Shown here piece by piece: positions 26,687 to 34,722 of a stretch of 53,565 nucleotides of DNA. A program made the position numbers and the translations under genes. Positions within the stretch are counted from its first letter, which is position 1. Each line of letters opens with the position of its first letter. Source of the DNA: an uncultured Marinoscillum sp. (GTDB taxonomy: Bacteria; Bacteroidota; Bacteroidia; Cytophagales; MED-G16); assembly GCA_902633975.1 (NCBI GenBank), contig CACPHX010000001.1, positions 110,572 through 164,136 on the forward strand. The letters run 5' to 3'. A model generated the notes under the pieces. That model had not been told where the DNA came from and searched no databases. It saw only the letters and a program-made list of their open reading frames with translations.

Positions 26687-29600
26687 ATGAAAAAACTTAT
26701 TCTACTATTAATTCTATTTAAGTCATCATTTCTGTTTTCGTTTAACTCTGGTATTAATTATCAAGCAGTTCTAAGAGATTCTGAAGGTAATATATTATCT
26801 AACCAAAGCGTTACAATAGAAGTTGCTCTGACTGTATCAGACGGGTCAGAAGTTTATATTGAGCAGCACTCAGCACAAACCAATGCACATGGTCTTTTTA
26901 ATATTGTTGTGGGTGAGGGTAGTTCAAATTTTATTTTTTCCGATATTGATTGGAGCCAGAAATATGGTCTCGAAATTAAAGTAAATGGAGAACAGTTTAG
27001 TGCACAACCACTTAACAGTGTGCCATATGCCTTGTACTCAGAGAACGGTTTAACACAAGAACAAGCCTCTGCCATAACAGCAAATACAGCAAAGGCAGGT
27101 ATAACCTCAGAGCAGGCAGCAGCCATTATAGCAAACACAGCAAAGACAGGTATAACAGCTGATCAGGCATCAGCAATCGAAGTAAATTCTCAAAAAATTT
27201 CTTCTGATTCGTTAGGTAACACAGCTTTAGGTTATGTTGCTTTAGTTTCAAATACATCTGGCGGCAACAATACGGTTTTAGGTTCTGGTTCAATGTATGT
27301 TAATAGTGAGGGTGGGGGAAACACTGCAATAGGTAAGTTAACTTTACCATCTAATACCTCTGGAGATAATAACACGGCAGTCGGTAATCAAGCTGGATAT
27401 ACTCTGACTACAGGTCAAAATAATGTGTTGATTGGTGCCAAATCAAAAACCTCATCTGTAGACTCTGAAAATCAGATTGTAATTGGTTATAATGCTATTG
27501 GAGCCAATACAAACAACAACACAATTACATTGGGAAATACTGACATCGTTGACGTTTACGCTGCTCAAGATGGAGAAGCAATAATTCATGCTGGGGGTAT
27601 TACATTTTCTGATGGTACCACCCAAACGACTGCTTCAGTAGGTGGAGATGATAATGCCGTTTCAAATTTATCTGGACTTAGTGATGTAGAAATATCAGTA
27701 GGCGACAGCACCTTTTACCTCGGAAATATTCCACCAAATTCAACCGGACCTAATAATATGGCATTTGGAATCTCGAGTTTGAATTCAAACACTACTGGAT
27801 ATGAAAATGTAGCAGTAGGAAAAGATGCATTAAAATCTAATACGGAAGGATATGAAAATACTGCGGTAGGTTCAAACTCATTAATGTCTAATACAACTGG
27901 AGCTAACAATGTTGCAATTGGTGAGAGAGCACTGGAAAATAATACAACTGGTAGTAGAAATACTGCAGTGGGTGTTGTAGCTCTAAAGAATAATTTAACA
28001 GGCTTTAATAATGTTGCTCTTGGAAATGGTACTTTATATTACAACACTGAAGGTTTTTTTAATACAGCTCTTGGATATAGAAGCCTTGGCGGTAATACTA
28101 CCGGTGATGAAAACACTGCCGTAGGTGAGAAAGCAATGCTTTCAAATACGATTGGAGAAAGTAATACAGCAGTTGGTGTTAAGACTCTCTATTCAAATAC
28201 AGAAGGAAATAATAATACTGCGATAGGGATATATTCACTTTACGCTAATACAACAGGAAGTGAAAATGTTGCTGTAGGTAAAAATGTTTTATCAGCAAAT
28301 ACTGAAGGAGAATATAATGTAGGCGTTGGTAGTTATGCTTTAAACCAAAATATTACTGGAGATAATAATGCTGCTCTAGGTTTAAACGCTCTATTTGCAA
28401 ATACTACTGGGGATGATAATGTCGCAATTGGTAAACATGCCTTGCAACTTAATACTGAGGGACACAGCAACGTAGGAGTTGGAAACATGGCCTTAAACTC
28501 TAACACAACAGGTCAATTGAATGTTGCTGTTGGTATCAATGCTTTATTTACAAATCAAACAGGAAGGTTTAATGTTGCTGTCGGTGAAAGTGCCTTGCTT
28601 AATAGTAATACTGACAGAAATACTGCGATTGGATATAAATCATTGATAAATCAAACCTCTGGGAACAATAATACGGCTGTTGGAGGAGAATCGCTTACAA
28701 ATAATACTGAGGGAGTAGGTAATGTAGCCATAGGTCTATATTCTATGCAAAAAAATACTACAGGAAATGTAAACGTGGCGGTAGGGTATAATTCTTTAAT
28801 GGAAAATACTACTGGACTAAGAAATGTTTCCGTTGGTTTTACTGCTCTTAAACAAAATATAAGTGGTCAGAATAATACAGCAGTTGGGACGTTTGCACTT
28901 GAGAATAATGAAATAGGTTCAAATAATGTTGCTATCGGTTATACTGCTCTTCAAAATACTGAGGGTAATAATACAGTTGCTGTTGGATATAAATCCTTGC
29001 AAGCAAATACAACCGGTAGTGCCAATACAGCTCTAGGTCATGAAGCATTAAAGGTAAACACTATAGGGTCAGAAAATGTTGCGATTGGTAACGGTGCTCT
29101 AAACACTAATACTACAGGAAGTTCAAATACTGCTGTTGGGACATATGTACTAAACAATAATGATATTGGTTCAAATAATATTGCGATAGGAAGAAATACC
29201 CTCAGTAATAATAATAGTGGTAATGAGAATGTTGCAGTTGGGAATTATGCATTATTTGAAAATTCACTTGGGAATGAAAATACGGCTGTTGGTCATAACG
29301 CTTTGTTTTCTAATTCTATTGGCTCACAAAATACTGCTGTTGGTAGAGATGCACTTAGGGATAATCAATTAGGAATTGAAAATGTTGCTATCGGAAGTTC
29401 AGCATTACAACAGAATGTTACTGGTTATAGCAACACTGCAGTGGGAATTTTTTCATTGAGGTTTAATCACGCTGGTAACAATAACACAGCTGTTGGTAAA
29501 CTATCATTAGAAAAAAATACAATTGGAAGAAGTAATACAGCTGTTGGTGAATCATCGATGAAGGAGAATGTGAATGGTCAAGACAATACTGCAGTTGGTC

Positions 29601-30250
29601 TTGGTTCACTTATGAACAATGTAGCAGGTTCATACAATACAACCATTGGATACGGTTCTGGAGACGGAATTATTGGTGGTTCTAGGAATGTTATTATTGG
29701 GAATAATGCTGATGCAAGTGGTGATAATGCATTTAATCAAATTGTTATAGGTGAGGGAGCTATTGGTACCGGTGATAATGAGATAGTACTTGGAAATACA
29801 AGCATAACAGCGATCAAATCAAATGTTACCTCGATTACCGCATACTCTGATGAGAGAATCAAAAGAGAGATTACTGATAATGCACTAGGCCTATCTTTTA
29901 TCAATAAGCTTAGACCTGTCAGGTACAAACTAAAAAATCCTGCTGATTATCCATCTGAAATTTTAGAGGAGAGGTTTTTATCAATCCCAGGATCTGGTCC
30001 AGGTAACGTGGGTTATATAAGACCACAAGATGATGAGAATTATTACGACGGACTTATTGCCCAAGAGGTCAAGTCAGCTATGGATGAGGTAGGAATAGAG
30101 TGGAGCGGCTGGTCTGAGAATAGAGGTAATGGAAAGCAAGCCGTACAGTATGGTGCTTTAACAGTTCCACTTATCAAGGCTGTTCAAGAACTTTCCTCAG
30201 AAATCTTAAAACTTAAAGAGGAAATTAAAAATTTAAAAAGTGAATTGTAA
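26687..30250 (+). CDS. Giant repeat adhesin/fibre with C-terminal S74 self-cleaving chaperone domain
   Basis: A secreted 1187-residue protein. Order: signal peptide (1-18); an N-terminal domain starting GINYQAVLRDSEGN (22-115) common in secreted Bacteroidota proteins; three stalk units of 17 residues around ITSEQAAAIIANTAKTG (121-171); four head-type units (about 187-256); a spacer; about 38 contiguous head units of 17 residues with consensus NTTGxxNxAVGxxALxx (351-995); a further beta-rich region; and an S74 endosialidase-chaperone domain (1054-1187). The catalytic Ser/Lys pair is S1054 and K1059 in SDERIK, predicting cleavage after Y1053. GLIAQEV and YGALTVPLIKAVQEL plus a terminal coiled coil complete the domain. 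A homotrimeric fibre is expected. No T9SS sorting tail or YadA anchor is present. Confidence 0.9.
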   Translation: MKKLILLLILFKSSFLFSFNSGINYQAVLRDSEGNILSNQSVTIEVALTVSDGSEVYIEQHSAQTNAHGLFNIVVGEGSSNFIFSDIDWSQKYGLEIKVNGEQFSAQPLNSVPYALYSENGLTQEQASAITANTAKAGITSEQAAAIIANTAKTGITADQASAIEVNSQKISSDSLGNTALGYVALVSNTSGGNNTVLGSGSMYVNSEGGGNTAIGKLTLPSNTSGDNNTAVGNQAGYTLTTGQNNVLIGAKSKTSSVDSENQIVIGYNAIGANTNNNTITLGNTDIVDVYAAQDGEAIIHAGGITFSDGTTQTTASVGGDDNAVSNLSGLSDVEISVGDSTFYLGNIPPNSTGPNNMAFGISSLNSNTTGYENVAVGKDALKSNTEGYENTAVGSNSLMSNTTGANNVAIGERALENNTTGSRNTAVGVVALKNNLTGFNNVALGNGTLYYNTEGFFNTALGYRSLGGNTTGDENTAVGEKAMLSNTIGESNTAVGVKTLYSNTEGNNNTAIGIYSLYANTTGSENVAVGKNVLSANTEGEYNVGVGSYALNQNITGDNNAALGLNALFANTTGDDNVAIGKHALQLNTEGHSNVGVGNMALNSNTTGQLNVAVGINALFTNQTGRFNVAVGESALLNSNTDRNTAIGYKSLINQTSGNNNTAVGGESLTNNTEGVGNVAIGLYSMQKNTTGNVNVAVGYNSLMENTTGLRNVSVGFTALKQNISGQNNTAVGTFALENNEIGSNNVAIGYTALQNTEGNNTVAVGYKSLQANTTGSANTALGHEALKVNTIGSENVAIGNGALNTNTTGSSNTAVGTYVLNNNDIGSNNIAIGRNTLSNNNSGNENVAVGNYALFENSLGNENTAVGHNALFSNSIGSQNTAVGRDALRDNQLGIENVAIGSSALQQNVTGYSNTAVGIFSLRFNHAGNNNTAVGKLSLEKNTIGRSNTAVGESSMKENVNGQDNTAVGLGSLMNNVAGSYNTTIGYGSGDGIIGGSRNVIIGNNADASGDNAFNQIVIGEGAIGTGDNEIVLGNTSITAIKSNVTSITAYSDERIKREITDNALGLSFINKLRPVRYKLKNPADYPSEILEERFLSIPGSGPGNVGYIRPQDDENYYDGLIAQEVKSAMDEVGIEWSGWSENRGNGKQAVQYGALTVPLIKAVQELSSEILKLKEEIKNLKSEL
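27737..29673 (+). repeat. About 38 degenerate 51-bp units encoding adhesin head repeats
   Basis: The protein period is 17 residues (51 bp) with strictly spaced N, T, G, N, AVG and L positions. One unit is shortened and two are off by one residue (around residues 639-672). At DNA level the units have diverged widely, unlike the repeats in DUF4295, rpmE2 and ftsY, so this array is old and maintained by selection on the fold. The hydrophobic A-[VI]-G steps resemble the left-handed beta-roll of YadA-type heads, though those usually have a 14-15-residue period. Confidence 0.93.
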
Positions 30251-30280
30251 ATTTTATTTGCTATAAATTAATATACTGAT

Positions 30281-30757
30281 ATGAGATACATCTTTTTTTT
30301 CTTATTCATTTTTTTATCTACATCTTCATTTTCACAGAGTGTAATATCTTCTGCTGGAAATGAGTCAAGTTCAAGTTCTTATAATATTAGCTGGACTTTA
30401 GGTGAGACGGTAATAGCTACACTAGAAGGAACAAATATTAGCCTGACTCAGGGTTTTCATCAGCCAGTAGTTATTGATAATGTTCCTACCTTTTTAGAGG
30501 AAGAAATGGTTTTAGACATGGTTGCCTATCCAAACCCAACCTACGATAAGGTTCTATTTAAAGGTGGAAAAGATGATGTGGTTTACCATTTAAGACTAGT
30601 AGATAAGCTTGGGAGAGTTCTTGAACAAAAGTCAGTTCCTAAAAAGAACCTAGAAGTTGAAATGTCAAAATATACTAATGGTTCATACCTAATTGAGGTT
30701 ATTGAAAATGGTTCTCAGAAAAGAGTATTATTTAATATCATAAAATCTACTAAATAG
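30281..30757 (+). CDS. Small T9SS-sorted secreted protein
   Basis: A 158-residue protein with a signal peptide (ending near SSFSQ) and a C-terminal type A T9SS sorting domain of about 80 residues. Its marks are VAYPNPTYDKV, LRLVDKLGRVLEQ, and the NGSYLIEVIENGSQKRVLF ending. The passenger is only about 60 residues (SYNISWTLGETVIATLEG, then SLTQGFHQPVV), similar to small proteins commonly found beside large surface proteins in Bacteroidota. It follows the giant fibre by 30 bases in the same direction, so co-expression is likely. It may help anchor or export the fibre, which lacks its own sorting tail; this is inference. Confidence 0.85.
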   Translation: MRYIFFFLFIFLSTSSFSQSVISSAGNESSSSSYNISWTLGETVIATLEGTNISLTQGFHQPVVIDNVPTFLEEEMVLDMVAYPNPTYDKVLFKGGKDDVVYHLRLVDKLGRVLEQKSVPKKNLEVEMSKYTNGSYLIEVIENGSQKRVLFNIIKSTK

Positions 30758-30890
30758 TAGAAGTAAAACATCAATTAAAGTATTATTTAGTTAAGAGTGA
30801 ATTCGATAACTGCTGTGAATTTTATCGTATATTATGTAATAGGTTAGACTATTGTATCTATTTTAAAAACTAGAAGTGTTTTATATTCGT

Positions 30891-30898
30891 TAATTTTG
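30891..30898 (+). promoter_or_regulatory. Putative -7 promoter element for rimO
   Basis: TAATTTTG matches TAnnTTTG exactly, 16 bases before the rimO ATG in the 157-base gap after the T9SS gene. No convincing TTTG lies at the expected distance upstream. I see nothing else in this gap: no clear hairpin terminator and no open reading frame of note. Confidence 0.35.
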
Positions 30899-30914
30899 CA
30901 TCTCATAATTGATT

Positions 30915-32219
30915 ATGCAGACTAAGGCAAAAGAAAAAATTAATATTGTAACTCTGGGCTGTGCCAAGAATCTGGTAGATTCAGAGGTCATTATGACCCA
31001 GCTCAAGGGAAATAAAAAAGATGTATTCCACCAGAGGGAAGACATCAACCCTGACGTAGTAATAATTAATACATGTGGATTTATTGATAAAGCAAAGCAA
31101 GAGTCAATTGATACTATCCTAAAACATGCCAAAGAGAAAGATGAGGGTATCATCAAAAAGCTTTTTGTCACAGGATGTCTATCAGAAAGATACAAGGACG
31201 ATTTAAAAAGTGATATCCCTGAGGTTGATGGGTTCTACGGGACACGAGATTTACCCGAACTACTAAAGAATTTTGAGGCGAAGTACAGAAATGAACTTCT
31301 TGGTGAAAGAATTATTACAACAGATTCACACTATGCATATTTAAAGATATCTGAGGGATGTGACAGACCATGTTCCTTCTGCGCAATTCCACTCATGAGA
31401 GGAAGGCATATTTCAAAGCCCATGGAACAAATTGTTCTCGAGGCAAAAAATCTTGTTAGTAACGGTGTAAGGGAGATCATGCTTATAGCGCAAGATTCAA
31501 CCTACTACGGAATTGATATATACAAAAAGAGAATGTTCTCTGAATTACTAAATAAACTATCGGACGTTGAAGGTCTTGATTGGATACGGATACACTATGC
31601 CTATCCTTCAGGGTTCCCAACGGATATTATTGAAGTGATGAAAGAGAAAAAAAATATATGCAATTACCTTGACATCCCATTGCAGCACGGTTCAACAAGA
31701 ATGCTTAAAATTATGAGAAGGGGAATTACTAGAGAGAAGACAGATGACCTTATTAGAAGAATTAGAGATATCAATCCTGAAATTGCTCTAAGGACAACTT
31801 TAATTGCTGGCCATCCAGGAGAGACTGAAGAAGATTTTCATGAGATGTACGAATTTGTAGAGAAGTCACAGTTTGATAGACTTGGCATTTTTACTTATTC
31901 GCATGAGGAGGGAACGTCATCTCACAAGCTTGAGGACGATGTCCCAGAGAACATCAAACGTTCCAGATCAAATAAAATAATGGCTTTACAACAGAAAATT
32001 TCTGAAGAGAAAAATAGTAAGAAAGTCGGTAAGACATTTAAAGTACTAATTGACAGAGCAGATGCAAATAATTATTATGGGAGGACAGAGCATGATTCAC
32101 CTGAGGTAGATAATGAGGTAATAATACCAACCAAAGAAATGCACCTTAGGGTAGGAGATTTTTATGATATTCTCATAACTGACTCTAGAGAATATGATAT
32201 AATAGGAAAGGTAGTATAA
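30915..32219 (+). CDS. rimO: Ribosomal protein uS12 methylthiotransferase RimO
   Basis: A 434-residue radical SAM enzyme that adds a beta-methylthio group to the conserved aspartate of ribosomal protein uS12. The N-terminal UPF0004 domain holds the three cluster cysteines (C16 in LGCAKN, C54 in NTCGF, C88 in TGCLSERY), the radical SAM motif is CDRPCSFC (C149, C153, C156), and a TRAM domain ends the protein. LGCAKNLVDSE and GFYGTRDLPE separate it from MiaB. ATG 30915 is preferred over TTG 30909. In many relatives rimO follows ftsY; here they are 24 kb apart. It overlaps bshC as TAATG. Confidence 0.96.
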   Translation: MQTKAKEKINIVTLGCAKNLVDSEVIMTQLKGNKKDVFHQREDINPDVVIINTCGFIDKAKQESIDTILKHAKEKDEGIIKKLFVTGCLSERYKDDLKSDIPEVDGFYGTRDLPELLKNFEAKYRNELLGERIITTDSHYAYLKISEGCDRPCSFCAIPLMRGRHISKPMEQIVLEAKNLVSNGVREIMLIAQDSTYYGIDIYKKRMFSELLNKLSDVEGLDWIRIHYAYPSGFPTDIIEVMKEKKNICNYLDIPLQHGSTRMLKIMRRGITREKTDDLIRRIRDINPEIALRTTLIAGHPGETEEDFHEMYEFVEKSQFDRLGIFTYSHEEGTSSHKLEDDVPENIKRSRSNKIMALQQKISEEKNSKKVGKTFKVLIDRADANNYYGRTEHDSPEVDNEVIIPTKEMHLRVGDFYDILITDSREYDIIGKVV

Positions 32220-33733
32220 TGAAAGCGCACCGTTTAGATTTTAGTAAAACAAATATGTTCTCAAAGAAATTCAATGAGTTTATAGAATCTCATTCAAATG
32301 AATCTTACTTTCCAACATATAAAAATATTGGTAATGTTTTTAAGAAAATACATTTCTCATCCGATTCAAGAAAAAATCTATTTGATGTTTTAAAGAGCCA
32401 GTACGATGGTATTGACCTTAGCAAAAAAGTAAAAGAGAACCTCTTAAATATTAAAGATGAAAATACCTACACCGTAACTACTGGTCATCAGCTAAATATT
32501 TTTTCGGGCCCCCTATACATCATTTACAAAATAATATCAACTATTAAACTATCAGAGAATTTGAATCAGAGGTATGCAGATAAAAAGTTTATTCCTGTCT
32601 ACTGGATGGCCAGTGAAGATCATGATTTTGATGAAATTAAATCATTTTTTTCAAAAGGGAAAACATATGAGTGGAGTATAAAGCCCTCGGGTGCGGTAGG
32701 AGAAATTAATCCTAGTTCAATTAAAAAATTGTCGGATATGGTTCCTGAATCAATCGAAATATTTGAGGATGCTTATTCTACTAGCAAGACTCTATCGGAG
32801 GCTGTCAGAAAATATATGGATGCTCTTTTTTCTGATTTTGGCCTCATAGTATTCGACCCTTCATCTAAAAGACTCAAAGGTAAAATTGCTAGCTTTATTA
32901 AAGATGATATTTTAGATAACACTATATCTACATTAGAGGATAAGTCAGAAGAAAAGTCAGAAGTATTTATTAGAAAAATTAACTTCTTTTATATGCGGAA
33001 AGGGCTAAGGGAAAGGATAGAGTCAGTAAAGGATAATTATATTGTGAATGGAACAGACATTTCTTTCTCCAAAGAGGAGATGGAAAGAGAGATATCAAAA
33101 TACCCTGAGAGGTTCAGTCCTAATGTTATTATGAGATGTTTATATCAGCAGCTGATAATGCCAAATGTTGTGTATGTTGGTGGTCCAGCGGAAGTTATTT
33201 ACTGGCTTAGTTTCAGAAAGTTTTTTGAGAAATATTCAATAGAGTTTCCAGTAATTGTACCAAGAGATTCAGTTTTGATTCTTTCAAAAAAGTCAGTAAA
33301 AACTTTAGAAAAATATGGATTGGGATTTGAAGATATTTTTCTAGGAAAAAGTCATCTAGAAAAAAAAGCTCTGGGTGTAATCGATGAATCAGATAAAAAT
33401 TTTTCTTTGGAGATATCAGAAATAAAAACTCAGTTAAATACCATTGCTAGTAAGTATAAATCATTTGACAATTCTATGCCACCTCACGTCATGGCTCATT
33501 CTAAAAAAATTGAAAAAGTACTTTCACAGATAGAGCGAAGGTTTATTAAGTCTCAAAAAGAACACAATAAAATTTTAGTTGAAAAAATAGGTGAGCTTTT
33601 TTATGGCTGTTTTCCTGAGGGTATTCCACAAGAAAGAAAAGATAATTTACTATCTTATTACACCTCCTCAATTATAGGTGAATTATATAAAATTCTTGAT
33701 CCAATGGATTTAAAATTTAAAGTTGTTAAATGA
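32219..33733 (+). CDS. bshC: Bacillithiol synthase BshC
   Basis: A 504-residue enzyme proposed to add cysteine to glucosaminyl-malate in the last step of bacillithiol synthesis. The fold is recognised from TVTTGHQLNIFSGPLYIIYK (about 81-100, with the nucleotide-binding TGHQ), FIPVYWMASEDHDFDEI (122-138) and VYVGGPAEVIYWLSF (318-332). A long coiled-coil region near residues 385-450 is also typical. Length is slightly under the ~530 norm. It is coupled to rimO (TAATG) and to ypdA (ATGA), so three functions share one transcript. bshA and bshB are not in the window. Confidence 0.94.
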   Translation: MKAHRLDFSKTNMFSKKFNEFIESHSNESYFPTYKNIGNVFKKIHFSSDSRKNLFDVLKSQYDGIDLSKKVKENLLNIKDENTYTVTTGHQLNIFSGPLYIIYKIISTIKLSENLNQRYADKKFIPVYWMASEDHDFDEIKSFFSKGKTYEWSIKPSGAVGEINPSSIKKLSDMVPESIEIFEDAYSTSKTLSEAVRKYMDALFSDFGLIVFDPSSKRLKGKIASFIKDDILDNTISTLEDKSEEKSEVFIRKINFFYMRKGLRERIESVKDNYIVNGTDISFSKEEMEREISKYPERFSPNVIMRCLYQQLIMPNVVYVGGPAEVIYWLSFRKFFEKYSIEFPVIVPRDSVLILSKKSVKTLEKYGLGFEDIFLGKSHLEKKALGVIDESDKNFSLEISEIKTQLNTIASKYKSFDNSMPPHVMAHSKKIEKVLSQIERRFIKSQKEHNKILVEKIGELFYGCFPEGIPQERKDNLLSYYTSSIIGELYKILDPMDLKFKVVK

Positions 33734-34689
33734 GATTTGATGTAATTGTAATTGGCGCAGGTCCTATTGGATTATGTTGTGCAATTGAGGCAAAAAAAAA
33801 TAACCTCTCATACCTTATTATAGATAAGGGATGTCTGGTTAACTCACTTTATAATTACCCAAAGAATATGACATTTTTTTCAACATCAGATAAACTTGAG
33901 ATTGGAGAGATTCCTTTTATATCACACAATGCAAAACCTACAAAGTCTGAAGCTTTGGAGTATTACAGGAGAGTAGCATCGTCCTGGGAACTAAATATGA
34001 ACTTATATGAGGAAGTGATTGATATTAAGAAAGGGGATGAATTTGAAGTTAAGACAAATAAAAGTAATTATTTTGCAAGGAAAATAATATTATCTACTGG
34101 CTTTTATGATCTTCCTTACAAGCTTAATGTCGAGGGAGAGGACTTACCAAAAGTTAAACATTATTACGATGAACCTCATCCGTATTTTGGTATGAATGTG
34201 GCAGTTGTTGGTGCTGCAAATTCTGCTGTCGACGTTGCACTTGAAACCTACCGTAAGGGTGCTCAAGAGGTTACCATGATAGTTAGAGAACCTAGCATTA
34301 GTGAATCAGTAAAGTATTGGGTAAAACCTGATGTAGAGAATAGAATTAAAGAGGGTTCCATCAAGTCTTATTTTAACTCAAATATTACAAAAATTACAGA
34401 GGATAGTATACACGTAAAAACTCCTGATGGTGAAATTACTATTGATAATGATTTTGTTTTGGCTATGACTGGTTACCAGCCTGACTTTTCATTTCTTAAA
34501 AAAATTGGTATTAAGATTGGAGATGACGAACATAATACACCAGTTCATAATGATGAAACAATGATGACAAATGTTGAAGGAATTTATCTTGCAGGAGTTA
34601 TTTGTGGAGGTTTAAAAACTAATAAATGGTTCATTGAAAACTCCAGAGATCATGCTGAAATTATTGTTAGTGACATACTCAAGAAATAA
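33730..34689 (+). CDS. ypdA: YpdA-family bacillithiol disulfide reductase
   Basis: A 319-residue FAD/NAD(P)H-dependent flavoprotein of the thioredoxin-reductase-like YpdA (Bdr) family that reduces oxidised bacillithiol. Dinucleotide-binding motifs are GAGPIGLCCAIEA (8-20) for FAD and VVGAANSAVDVALE (155-168) for NAD(P)H, with AMTGYQPDFSFL and LAGVICGG near the C-terminus. It lacks a CxxC redox pair, as expected for YpdA rather than thioredoxin reductase. The 4-base overlap with bshC strongly supports the bacillithiol role. Confidence 0.94.
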   Translation: MRFDVIVIGAGPIGLCCAIEAKKNNLSYLIIDKGCLVNSLYNYPKNMTFFSTSDKLEIGEIPFISHNAKPTKSEALEYYRRVASSWELNMNLYEEVIDIKKGDEFEVKTNKSNYFARKIILSTGFYDLPYKLNVEGEDLPKVKHYYDEPHPYFGMNVAVVGAANSAVDVALETYRKGAQEVTMIVREPSISESVKYWVKPDVENRIKEGSIKSYFNSNITKITEDSIHVKTPDGEITIDNDFVLAMTGYQPDFSFLKKIGIKIGDDEHNTPVHNDETMMTNVEGIYLAGVICGGLKTNKWFIENSRDHAEIIVSDILKK

Positions 34690-34722
34690 CTAGGCTTTTA
34701 TATTTTTCGTTATATATCACGA

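Noticed and set aside
27737..29673. Regular 51-bp periodicity, superficially array-like
   Set aside because: It is fully coding in one frame with a 17-residue protein period and diverged DNA; there are no conserved repeats with unique spacers, so it is not a CRISPR array.
26687..30250. Prophage tail-fibre remnant
   Set aside because: The S74 domain is phage-like, but the protein has a signal peptide and a bacterial N-terminal domain, and no capsid, terminase, integrase or other phage gene is nearby.
30758..30914. Possible small RNA or terminator in the longest intergenic gap
   Set aside because: I found no stable hairpin with a T-run and no recognisable RNA family; only a -7 promoter-like element is supportable.
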